Assembly (NCBI RefSeq): GCF_030272615.1
Contig: NC_081412.1
Coordinates: forward strand, 24,927,860 to 24,991,859
Reading direction: 5' to 3'
Source: Cryptomeria japonica
Lineage: Eukaryota; Streptophyta; Pinopsida; Cupressales; Cupressaceae
DNA length: 64,000 nt
A model generated the notes under the pieces. That model searched no databases, was not told the origin of the DNA, and worked only from the letters and a program-made list of their open reading frames with translations. Shown here piece after piece: positions 33,851 to 43,527 of the stretch. How positions within the stretch are numbered: the stretch's first letter is position 1; each line of letters starts with the position of its first letter. Position numbers and translations under genes: made by a program.

Positions 33851-35796
33851 TATGATGAACTCCCTCCCTCGGAGCCGCCTGGCCTCGACGGAATCTAAGC
33901 TCCTGAAGGAACCGCCCTAGGATCATGCCTCCTGTCTCCTCTATCTGGTGGTGGTGGAGGACCCATAACCCCACCACTTGATGCCTGTCTCCTCCAGCTC
34001 CCTCCCGTAGCTGTCGCTGTACGCGACGGTCTATGGAAGCTCCTTGCCCGTTGATCCGCTGGCACTGCACCATAATAGAGATCCCGCCAGTAGGCAATCT
34101 CCTCCCCTGCCCGCAGGACATAAGCATATCCTGCCCCTGTGTCCTCTGCTGCCTGTCTCCCCGCCCTTAGTGCTGTCTCAGCCTCTGTATAACGCTGAAT
34201 AGCCTGATCCCACTCCCGCTCAGTATCTTTGAGCCTCCTCTTGAGTCGATCCCTCTCCCTCTCCAACTCCTGGATCTCATCTGCCTGTCCCTGGCAGATC
34301 TCCCTCAGCTCTATCAGCTCATCCTCCTTTGCGTCAGCCCCCTCCGCCTCTGCCTGTGGCTCCCCCTGTATGGGTGCCTACCCCTGTGCTTGTGCCTGTA
34401 CCTGTAATGGTGCCTGTACTAGTACCTGTCCCTGTATTTGTCCCTGTCCCTGTACCTATACCTGTCTGGGACCCTGTGCTGTTGGCACCTGTAGTGGCAA
34501 TCCACCGCGACCCCTCACCACCCAAGCCTGCCTCTCCTCACCACCCTCCCTCTAAGGTTAAACCCTCCTCTCTCCAACTGCTCCCCTCCTCCTCCGTCGG
34601 CCTCTGCCCCCATCACCTCCACCATCATCATCATCTCCACCCCCATCTCCATCCAATGGCTCTTCCGGATCCGTCAGGCGTGGGAATGGATGCTCTGCCT
34701 AGTATGCTGTGTACTCAGCATCCATGTCGGCATCCTCAATCTCTAGCCACATGTCCTAGGGTAGGGGCATCATCTCTACCAGCTGCGTAACTGCCTGATC
34801 ATATGACAATATGGGCCCAAACTGTGCCTGATCTTTGACAGTCCGTGCATACATGCCTGAGCCCCAGGGCATCCTCTGGATCCTGCCAAACTACTGGCCA
34901 ACCCTGTCCACTAGCTGCCTCTCCAGCACATAGGGCATCCGCCCAATCAGATACCTGCTCCGAAAGGTGTAGGGAAGCTCAACTGCATCATCCTCCCACT
35001 GCTCGCATCCCAGATATGGCCTCCATATGACCACATCAATATCATCTATCACTCGCCGCCAGTGCTCCAACCTGCCAATCCATGGCTGCGATGTGATCAT
35101 GTCATATAGGTGCACAAAACTGCGTCCATGTCCCCTGCCTCTGAAGTGTATCGGCCTCGTCACTGACAGATGCTCATAAGCCCACACCTGCAATAATGTC
35201 ACCTCGTAGCCCAAACCCACTGATCCATGGTATACGAACTGATGCAGCTCAAAGTAGAGGTGTGCCAGCACACACGGTCCCCAAGCATATCTGGTGTGTT
35301 GTGTCACCAATGTCTCCATTTCTCCTCCCCAACCCACAGCCAACCTCTGTCTCGCCCTATTCGGACATAGGAACCCACTGATCGCTCCTCCTACCACTGC
35401 TGGCAGTGCTAGCCCTGTGGCTGTCATAGTGTCCCACGCCACATGTCCTGCCCTCATCTTCAGTCCTGGGTCCTGGAATACTCGTCTCAGGGCCTCCCTA
35501 TCTCCATCTCGATCGTATGGGATCAGCTCCCCATCGATCGGTATCCTCAAGATCCTGTATACATCCTTAAGGGTGACTGTCATCTCACCCATCGACAAAT
35601 GAAAAGTACATGTCTCGGAGTGCCATCTCTCCGCCAGCGCAGTTAACAGTCCCATGTTTGCCCGAAAATCAGGCACATATAGAACATGTCTCAATCCCAT
35701 CGCCTCAATAGCAGCTTGCTCCTCAGCTGTCAGCTCAGGTTGCAACCTCTGAGAAGACAGGAATCTCTCCCATGACTCTAGCACCGACAAATACTC
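33851..35796 (-). pseudogene. Antisense PMD gene of element 2, exon 2
   Basis: After a splice acceptor (TTGACTGCAG before GAG at 35796) the minus strand is open for about 300 codons, to a TAG at 34891. It encodes a plant mobile domain: GLRHVLYVPDFRANMGLLTAL, ERWHSETCTFHLSMGEMTVT, LKDVYRILRIPIDGELIPY, LVTQHTRYAWGPCVLAHLYF and VWAYEHLSVTRPIHF. Read through, it continues (CAG in element 1 at the stop) into an Asp/Gly-rich acidic stretch, an Arg-rich stretch, low-complexity sequence and a coiled coil (GQADEIQELERERDRLKRR) ending GGSEGGSSS at 33851. PMD proteins in plants (MAIL1/MAIN family) act in silencing and genome integrity, and PMDs are also found in transposons. The role here is unknown. 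Confidence 0.88.
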
Positions 35797-35831
35797 CTGC
35801 AGTCAAGCAAATCAATCATGTTAGTCATAGT

Positions 35832-36107
35832 GGCATTCACTATTCGTCACAAAATGCTACTTTTTATCTAAATGCATATGGCTATTTATCCTAGTGACAC
35901 TCACTGTTCATCACAAAGTGTTGCTTCTATCCTAGTGGTACTCCCTGTTCATCACAAAGTACTACGTATTTGACACTCCCTGTTCATCACAAAGTGTTAC
36001 TCACATTTGCACTCACTATTCATCACAAAGTGCTGCTCATTTCTTAGTACTTCCTGTTCATCACAAAGTACTCTATCTTGGTACTCACTGTTCATCACAA
36101 AGTGCCT
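35832..36107 (+). repeat. Array of seven covarying inverted-repeat units, element 2
   Basis: Seven units share the loop CTGTTCATCACAA (variants ACTATTCGTCACAA and similar) flanked by complementary 5-6 base arms. Arm pairs change together: GCATT/AATGC, ACACT/AGTGT, GTACT/AGTAC, ACACT/AGTGT, GCACT/AGTGC, AGTACT/AGTACT and GGTACT/AGTGCC. The last pair and several outer pairs need G-U wobble that is allowed only if the plus strand is the RNA. Unit spacing is about 30-45 bases. The same set exists in element 1 at 42228-42503. Confidence 0.8.
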
Positions 36108-36240
36108 TGATCTATCCTAGTCTTCCTAGAGGACTTGCTTGAGTGTATTCTCTCAGTAGCTTATCCAATCGACAGCGTATGTTCATCACAAAACTGCCAA
36201 TTTGACCTAGAAGACGCAACTTCACACTTTTTAAACACAA

Positions 36241-36487
36241 ACGCGCTTACCTGACATAAATGCGCTCAAAGACTGCACAGACATGCCTGACCAACATAGA
36301 CGTGCCTATGCTCTGCACAGACGTGCCTGGGCAACACAGACGTGCCTTCCTGGCACAGACACGCCTGACCATCACAAATGCGACCGCATTTGACACAGAC
36401 GTGGTTTCAAACGTAGACGCACCTGGCACAAACACAGATGCGCCTCGCGAGCATAGACGTGCCTAGCACCAATGCAGACGCGCTTAA
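36241..36487 (-). repeat. Minisatellite with GCACGTCTGTG core (minus strand), element 2
   Basis: About eleven degenerate units of about 20 bases; the plus strand shows GCACAGACGTGCCTG and variants. The minus-strand core matches the plus-strand arrays in the 5' leader (25878-26136, 27357-27549), so the two ends of one element carry complementary arrays. Confidence 0.75.
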
Positions 36488-36600
36488 ACATTTTTGACAT
36501 TTTTTTGGACCCTAGTCTAAGCACATTTATTGCCCTATCTACCATGCATTAATGACAATATTAAATGCGTCAAAGTATGAGGAGGTTTGGTGGTACTTAC

Positions 36601-36750
36601 TGGCTCTCCTACCTCTACTGGCCTCTGAAATCGACGAACGTGGTCGAATCTGTGAATGAAGGCCATCACTGCTGACTGCTGCTGCTCAATTTTCGCTCTG
36701 CGCGCTGCTCTCGTGGATGTGTAGACGACAATGAGGATGTATTTCTCCGT
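36601..36750 (-). pseudogene. Antisense PMD gene of element 2, exon 1 remnant
   Basis: The minus strand ends at the donor with MAFIHRFDHVRRF and VEVGEP, matching element 1 exon 1. The upstream start codon of element 1 (ATGGGGAAAATACATC) is here ACGGAGAAATACATC. It has lost both the ATG and one A, so translation could begin only at the internal ATG (MAFIHRF). A TATAAGATAGACC motif lies just upstream; it is close to the start codon position, so its role as a promoter is uncertain. Confidence 0.7.
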
Positions 36751-36994
36751 GGTCTATCTTATAACCTACCCTACCCCTAGCCCTCGTTTCCCGAGTCAGT
36801 CTTCATTATCCCGTGACTTTGTCACTTTATCCAGTCAGTCCATTCTATCCCGTCTTTCTTATCGAGAGTTTGTCTACAATCTTTTCAGACATTTTCATCC
36901 AATCTCTCAAGGGGGCATATCATTCCCATCTTGGGACAACTCTGTATCAATTCATCTTATCTTCTTTGAAACAACGTGACAAGCCGCATTGTCT

Positions 36995-37009
36995 CAAAGA
37001 GGGGCAAAA
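36995..37009 (+). other. Polypurine tract of element 2
   Basis: CAAAGAGGGGCAAAA directly abuts the 3' LTR start TGTAGACACC. Identical to the tract of element 1 at 43513-43527. Confidence 0.85.
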
Positions 37010-37801
37010 TGTAGACACCTAAAATTGTCCAGTCTAATTAAATAAATATTTTATTTATTTAATTATCTAAGCTTAATTCTTCTATTAATTAAATAAATCT
37101 TTATTTATTTAATTAATTCATTTATCCTCTTCTAACCTTATTTCTCATTTAAATAAATACATTTATTTATTTAAATTATCCTTTTCCTAAATTAAATAAA
37201 TATTTTATTTATTTAATTATCCCACTTCTTCTATTAATTAAATAAATCTTTATTTATTTAATTAATTCATTAACCTTTTCTACCCATGACACATGTCATT
37301 CATCTCTTAATTCATACACTACCTACCCCTTTCATTATTTTATTATTTCTTTTACCTACCCTCTAATCATAGCCGACCTCCTTTTACACCTCTCAATCTT
37401 ATCCCTCCATTTCATATTGTGTCTTCTATATAAGGAGATGCTTCCTTCATTATCAAACCCTAATCAATCATTCTAATCAATCATTCTAATGAATGATCTT
37501 AAGGACTTGACTACACTACAATCCTACTTGCAACCACATTTCGTCCTTTGTTGAGCTCTTGTGCACATAAAATCTAAGAGCAAATATATCAAGCAAGATC
37601 AATGGAGATAAGAAGAATGGAGATCCAAACCCTATTGGACATGTGATGGTATAATCTTTGTGATTTCATTTGATTTGCATTGTCTTAGGTAATCTTCATA
37701 TGTTATGGTGGATCTTTGTTGTTGTTAGGCTAGGATTTTGTGGTTGAGTTCATTTAGCCTTTCAATATCATTATTATTGTTATCCATTTTCACCATATAC
37801 A
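37010..37801 (+). repeat. 3' LTR of element 2
   Basis: 792 bp, same length as the 5' LTR and about 98% identical by eye. TATA box at 37427-37433. Ends ATATACA before the CCTGT duplication. Confidence 0.95.
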
Positions 37802-38488
37802 CCTGTTTCCATTATCACTGATAATGGGTGCCCCTTCAAAAATCAAGATGTTCGTGAACTCTGTGACTGCTTCCATATTTCCCATCATTTCTCCACGCCA
37901 TATTATCCCCAAGGTAATGGTCAAGCTGAGGCGTCTAATAAGACAATCCTTAAAATCCTAAAAAAGACAATCGATGACGCTAGCCGTAATTGGCATATCC
38001 AACTTAATCCTGCACTTTGGGCATATTGCACAAGTGTCCGCACACCTACAAGAGCTACACCCTATTCACTTGTCTACAGCGCTGAAGCCATCTTGCCTAT
38101 TGAGGTCGAGCTACCCTCTTTACGAGTCTCTTTGCAAAACATTATTAGTGATGAAGACTATAGGGTCTCTCACTTATAAGAACTGGAACTACTGGATGAA
38201 CGACGACAAACTGCTTTTAATCATCTCAAGGCTTATCAACAACGAATGAGTCGTAGCTACAATCACAAGGTCAATCCTCGCACATTTGAGGTAGATGATT
38301 TGGTTCTCAGAGAAAACCCCAAAAATCAGCAAGATAGAGAGAAGAAGTGCAAGTTTGAACCAAATTGGCTTGGTCTTTACATCATCACAGCAACATATGG
38401 ATTTGGTGCATATCAGCTCTCAACTACAGAAGGTGAACCTTTGGAGTATCCTATCAACAACATGCACCTTCGCAGGTTCTACACATAG
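37802..38488 (+). pseudogene. Integrase of element 1, C-terminal half
   Basis: Resumes after the duplicated CCTGT with VSIITDNGCPFKNQD (second catalytic Asp), STPYYPQGNGQAEASNKTI (catalytic Glu, 36 residues later, a D,D35E arrangement), then ALWAYCTSVRTPTRATPYSL and the GPY/F-like tail to HLRRFYT and TAG. One TAA near 38177 breaks it. Joined with 24531-24976, all integrase motifs are present, so element 1 had a complete integrase before element 2 inserted. Confidence 0.9.
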
Positions 38489-40270
38489 CTCTTTGGAATA
38501 TCCTAATTCAAAAATACAAAAAAAAACAAAAATTTCAAAAATACAAAAAAAATAAAAAATTTCAAAAATACAAAAAAATCAAAAAATTCAAAAATACAAA
38601 AAAATTATAAAAACATAAAAATCGTTTCTTGGTGAAACCCTGGCAAACAGGCGCCTTGTGACACAAAAAACATTGAAAAATTGAAAAAAGTAAAGAGAAA
38701 TATTTTCGTCCAATGGTGAAAACCACTTCGGTGGTGCCCTGGGCAAGTACCATGGTGAAAACTGGGTCACCAACGTCATGCGTAGAGACATTGCTCCTCC
38801 TTCCTTCAGGATTCACTTCCATCCTTTCACTTTGCACACACTCACAACCTATTCATCCACAATAAACTTACCCATTCCCATCATGGCTTGTTATTGATCT
38901 ACCCAAGATTGGTTAGCCATTCATAATAAATCTACCTTTTCACCTCCCTTTCCATCCATAATAAATCAGATCCTATCTGTGACTAAGACAAATCCTACGT
39001 CTAGTGATAGGTGTGGAACTGAGAGCATCACATGTTTCGAGGAGTACAATTTCTTCTAGCTTCCTTCAGTCTATCCGTGCACAATTCGCAATAAAGCAAC
39101 ATTTGCATCATAGATCCGCAATAAAGTTCCATCTTCTTCACAATAAAGTATCAGTTTCATGGATTCAGTCAGTTTCAGATGAGACACAACAGCAACAATG
39201 GGCTTCAACAAATCAAATCTTTCAACAGACTCAGACAACATTATGGTTCAGTGCTATCTATCCTTTTTGTGAAAGTAAACATTGTGACCACAATCAAATA
39301 AGACTTATACAAGTGACAAGGGACACTAAACTTGAGGACTACAGTGGATGTTGGTGTCGAGTCTTGGTTTTCTTTTGATTTTATCTTTTGGTGACATGTC
39401 TTTTAGCTTTTCCGAGATGTCTCTAACTAGAGATTCTATCTCCAGGATGTCTTTGACTAGAAAGGCAAGGATGGGGTATCGTCACCTATTTGTATTTGCT
39501 ATCTGTGGATTGTCTCTTTGTAATGCTATGACTTGTCTAAGGATATGAGGACACTGTGAGTCTAGTATGAACTAGGGCATTCTTTGTTTGCAACTGTCTT
39601 ATCTCCATGCAAACAGGTACAATGACTTTCTGGGTCGAACATATGCCTCGATTGTCATAACCTACTTGCCATAATAAAGCTCAATGATGATAACGCACAA
39701 GAAGCTCTTTCACTTTCATATCTTCTATCTTCCATCCTCCTTTCTTGATTGACTTCCATCATCCTTCTTGGGTCCGTATAACCTGCTATCACATGACTGA
39801 GTATAATGACACACCAAAAATATTTGCATTTCATGTAGTTGCACCTGCATTATCACATGTTAGCATTCCATACATACATATAGATATCACAATTGAATCA
39901 CATCCTACACACAACACATGTTAGCACAATTTACATTTGCATTATCATATTCATCTACATTACATATATTCACATTTACATTTGCATACACATGTAAAAC
40001 ATAAAAGAACAAAAAAATATGTTGCATTTCATCATATACATATTTGCATCCATATCATAAGCATCACATAGAAACATACATCATGAAATATCTCATCACA
40101 TAGGTACACATGCATATAGCTGCCGCAAAGATGAATCATCTCATATATATATATATATAAAGTGTCATGATACAATGATGTCAAAAAATCATATGGCTGC
40201 AATCACCCGAAGGTGTCTACATCATCATACAAAAATGGTACAATACTCATACATAGGGAGCCCTCTACGG
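38489..40270. other. Spacer between convergent genes, element 1
   Basis: Collinear with 32159-33850. It has an expanded AAAAATACAAAAA tract at 38510-38620, GGTGAAA motifs (38628-38765), six AATAAA hexamers (about 38871-39150), and the CATA-rich stretch up to an (AT)n run near 40150. No protein is supported. Confidence 0.65.
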
Positions 40271-42192
40271 CTATGATGAACTCCCTCCCTCAGAGCTGCC
40301 TAGCCTCGACGGAATCTGAGCCCCTGAAGGACCTGCCCCAGGATCATCCCTCCTTTCCCCTCTATCTAATGGTGCTGGAGGACCCATAACCCCACCACTA
40401 GATGCCTGTCTCTTTCGGCTCCCTCCCGTAGCTGTCGCTGTCCGTGATGGTCTAGGGAAGCTCCTCGCCCGCTGATCAGCTGGCACTGCACCATAATAGA
40501 GATTCCACCAATAACTGATCTCCTCCCCTTCCTATAGAATGTAGGCATATCCAGCCCCTGTATCCTCTGTCGCCTACCTCCCAGCCCTCAGTGTTGTCTC
40601 AGCCTTTGTGTAGCGCTAAATGGCCTGATCCCGCTCCCCCTCAGTATCTCTGAGCTGCCTCTTGAGCCTATCCCTCTCTCTCTCCAACTCCTGGATCTCA
40701 TCTGCCTGTCCCTGGCAGATCTCCCTCAGCTCCGTCAGCTCATCCTCCTCTGCCTCAGCCCCTATGGGTCTGCCTGTGGCTCCCCCTGTATGGGTGCCTG
40801 CCCCTGTGCCTGTGCCTGTACTGGTGCCTGTACTGGTACCTGTCCCTATACCTGCACATGTCTGGGACCCTGTGCTACTGGCACCTATAGCGGTAATCCA
40901 CTGCAACCCCTCACCACCTGAGCCCCTGTGTCCTCTCCACCCTCCCTCCGCGGTTCCACCCTCCTCTCTCCAACTGCCCCCCTCCTCCTCCGTCGGCCTC
41001 TGCCCCCATCATCTCCATCATCATCCCCATCCCCACCACCATCTCCATCTAGTAACTCCCCTGGATCTGTCAGGCGTGGGAATGGATGCTCGGCCCAGTA
41101 TGTTGTGTACTCGGCATCCATGCCGGCATTCTCAATCTCTGGCCACATGTCCCAGGGTAGGGGCATCATCTCTATGAGCTGTGTCACAGCCTGATCATAT
41201 GACAATAGGGGCCCAAACTACGCCTGATCCCTGACGCTCCGTGCATACATGCTTGAACCCCGTGGCATCCGTTGAATCCTGCCGAACTGCCTGCCCACCC
41301 TGTCCACTAGCTGCCTCTCTAGCACATAGGGCATCCGCCCAATCAGGTACCTGCTCTGAAAGGTGTAGGGAAGCTCTATAGAATCATCCTCCCACTGCTC
41401 ACATCCAAGGTATGGCCTCCATATGACCATATCAATGTCATCAATCACCCACCACCAGTGCTCTAACCTGCCAATCTGTGGCTGTGAGGTGATCATGTCA
41501 TACAAATGCATGAAATTACGTCTGTGACCTCTGCCTCTGAAATGTATCGGTCTCATCATTGGCAGATGCTCATAGGCCCACACCTGTAACAATGTGACCC
41601 CGCAGCCTAATCCCACTAACCCATGGTACACAAACTGATGCAGCTCATAATACAGGTGTGCTAGCACACATGGTCCCCAGGCATATCTGGTGTGCTGTGT
41701 CACCAGTGTCTCCAGTACACCTCCCCAGCCCACAGCCAACCCTCATGTCGCTCTATCAGGACACAAGAACCCACTGATCGCTCCTTCTATCACTACTGGC
41801 AGTGCCAATCCTGTAGTAGTCATGGTGTCCCAAGCCACATGCCCTGCCCTCATCTCCAGTCTTGGGTCCTGGAACACTTGTCTCAGGGCCTCCCTGTCTC
41901 CATCTCGATCGTATGGAATCAGCTCCCCATCAATTGGTATCCTCAAGATCCTGTATACATCCTCAAGGGTGACTGTCACCTCACCCATCGGCAAATGAAA
42001 TATGCAAGTCTCGGAGTGCCACCTCTCTGCCAATGCAGTCAGTAGTCCCATGTTCGCCTGAAACTTAGGCACATACAGAATATTTCTCAATCCCATAGCC
42101 TCAATCGTAGCTTGCTCCTCGACGGTCAGCTCAGGTCACAATCTCTGTGTCGATGGGAATCTCTCCCGTGACTCCAGCATAGGCAAATACTC
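40271..42192 (-). pseudogene. Antisense PMD gene of element 1, exon 2
   Basis: Begins after acceptor TTGACTGTAG at 42193. It is in the same frame as element 2 exon 2, with point stops: TGA near 42137 (CAA in element 2), TGA near 41743 and TAG at 41218 (CAG in element 2). PMD blocks GLRNILYVPKFQANMGLLTA, FHLPMGEVTVTLEDVYRILR, TRYAWGPCVLAHLYYELHQF and VWAYEHLPMMRPIHF are readable. Downstream come LTDPGELLDGDGGGDGDDDG, an Arg run (GRGRRRRRGAVGERR), low-complexity sequence in a shifted frame, and a coiled coil (CQGQADEIQELERERDRLKR). It terminates after SSEGGSSS. Stops differ from element 2, so each copy decayed separately. Confidence 0.85.
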
Positions 42193-42227
42193 CTACAGTC
42201 AAGCAAATCAATCATGTCAGTCATTGT

Positions 42228-42503
42228 GGCATTCAATGTTCATCACAAAATGCTACTTTTTTATTTAAGTGCATATGGTTATCTATCCTAGTGACACTCC
42301 CTGTTCATCATAAAGTGTTGTTATTTATCCTAGTGGTACTCCCTGTTCATCACAAAGTACTACGTGTTTGGCACTCCCTGTTCATCACAAAGTGCTGCTT
42401 ATATTAGCACTCCTTGTTCATCACAAAGTGCTGCTCACATTTGCACTCCCTGTTCATCACAAATTACTATATCTTGGTACTCACTGTTCATCACAAAGTG
42501 CCT
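42228..42503 (+). repeat. Array of seven covarying inverted-repeat units, element 1
   Basis: Units with loop CTGTTCATCACAA and arms GCATT/AATGC, ACACT/AGTGT, GTACT/AGTAC, GCACT/AGTGC, AGCACT/AGTGCT, one broken unit (GCACT/ATTAC) and GGTACT/AGTGCC. Relative to element 2, unit 4 has changed both arms together (ACACT/AGTGT to GCACT/AGTGC). Confidence 0.8.
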
Positions 42504-42730
42504 TGATCTATCCTATCCTAGGGCCTCTGAATGAGTGAATCCTCTTGAGAAGTTTCCTAATTGGCAACATATGTTCTATCACAGAATTGTCAATCCTAGC
42601 CCTATTTGTTATCCTAGTCTTCCCTAGAGGACCTACTTGAGTGTATCCTCTCAGCAGCTTATCCAATCGATAGCGTATGTTCATCATAGAACTGCCGATT
42701 TGACCTAGAAGACACAAATTCACATTTTTG

Positions 42731-43001
42731 GACACAAACGCGCTTACCTGACATAAACGCGCTTGAAGACTGCACAGACGTGCCTGTTTTACACAAACGT
42801 GCCTGAAAGACACAAACATGCCTATGCTCTGCACAGATGTGCATGGGCGACACAGATGTGCCTTCTTGGCATAAACACGCCTACACATCACAGACGCGGT
42901 TGCATTTGGCACAGACATGTTTTCCATCATAGATGCACCTGGCACCAACATAGACATGCCTCGCGAGCATAGATGCGCTTGGCACCAACGCAGACACGCT
43001 T
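42731..43001 (-). repeat. Minisatellite with GCACGTCTGTG core (minus strand), element 1
   Basis: About twelve degenerate 20-base units, collinear with 36241-36487 of element 2 and complementary to the leader arrays at 16019-16276 and 17485-17652. Confidence 0.72.
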
Positions 43002-43117
43002 GGACATTTTTTTGACATTTTTGGACCCTAACCTAAAGTGCATTTATTGCCCTATCTACCATGCATTAATGACAACAATAAATGCATCAAAGTACAAGGA
43101 GGTTTTGCGTTACTTAC

Positions 43118-43267
43118 CGGCTCTCCTGCCTCTGCTGGCCTCTGGAATCGGCGAACGCGGTCGAATCTGTGAACAAAGGCCATCGCTGCTGACTGCTGCT
43201 GCTCTATCTCGCTCTGCACTCTGATCTCTTGGATGCGTGGATGACAATGAGGATGTATTTTCCCCAT
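43118..43267 (-). pseudogene. Antisense PMD gene of element 1, exon 1
   Basis: Opens at ATG 43267 (MGKIHPHCHPRIQEIRVQSE), continues with Gln-rich IEQQQSAAMAFVHRFDRVRRF and PAEAGEP, and ends at the donor. Splicing joins GEP to EYLPMLESRERF in frame. A CTATAAGATAGACC motif immediately precedes the ATG. Confidence 0.75.
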
Positions 43268-43512
43268 GGTCTATCTTATAGACTACCCTAGCCCTAGCCC
43301 TCGTCTCCCGAGTCAATCTTCTTTATCCCGTGATTATTGTCACTTTATCCAGTCAGTCCATTCGAGCCATTCCTTCTTATTGAGAGATTGTTTGCAATCT
43401 TTTCAGACATTTTCATCCAATCTCTCGAGGGGGCATATCATTCCCATCTTGGGGCAACTCTGTATCAGTTGATATTATCTTCTTTGAAACAACGCGACAA
43501 GCCGCATTGTCT

Positions 43513-43527
43513 CAAAGAGGGGCAAAA
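43513..43527 (+). other. Polypurine tract of element 1
   Basis: CAAAGAGGGGCAAAA adjacent to the 3' LTR; primes plus-strand DNA synthesis. Confidence 0.85.

Larger units (their letters stand above)
35797..36600 (-). other. Predicted intron of the antisense PMD gene, element 2
   Basis: Donor CCA|GTAAGTACC at 36600 and acceptor TTGACTGCAG ending at 35797 give an 804-base GT-AG intron between codons (phase 0). Element 1 has the same junctions with a 925-base intron. It contains the inverted-repeat array (35832-36107) and the 20-base minisatellite (36241-36487). Confidence 0.75.
24977..37801 (+). mobile_element. Element 2: same Tat-type family, pol-deleted, inserted in element 1 integrase
   Basis: LTRs 24977-25768 and 37010-37801 are both 792 bp with about 14 differences by eye. 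The perfect target duplication CCTGT is at 24972-24976 and 37802-37806. Both LTRs carry a 21-bp-longer AATCATTCTAATCAATC region that the element 1 LTRs lack, which confirms the pairing. It has primer site, long leader, gag, protease, integrase tail, antisense PMD gene and purine tract. RT, RNase H and integrase core are missing, replaced by unrelated sequence (about 31081-31900). It must depend on enzymes made elsewhere. It is the youngest tier. Confidence 0.95.
42193..43117 (-). other. Predicted intron of the antisense PMD gene, element 1
   Basis: Donor CCG|GTAAGTAAC at 43117 and acceptor TTGACTGTAG at 42193, phase 0. 925 bases; it holds the inverted-repeat array and the minisatellite listed separately. 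Confidence 0.75.

Noticed and set aside
34329-34790. Plus-strand open frame rich in Pro/Val repeats
   Set aside because: It is the opposite strand of the low-complexity and acidic part of the antisense PMD gene; homology and splice evidence support the minus strand.
35832-36487. CRISPR-like regularly spaced repeats
   Set aside because: The genome is eukaryotic, spacing is irregular, the spacers are not unique and there are no cas genes; it is a retroelement repeat array.
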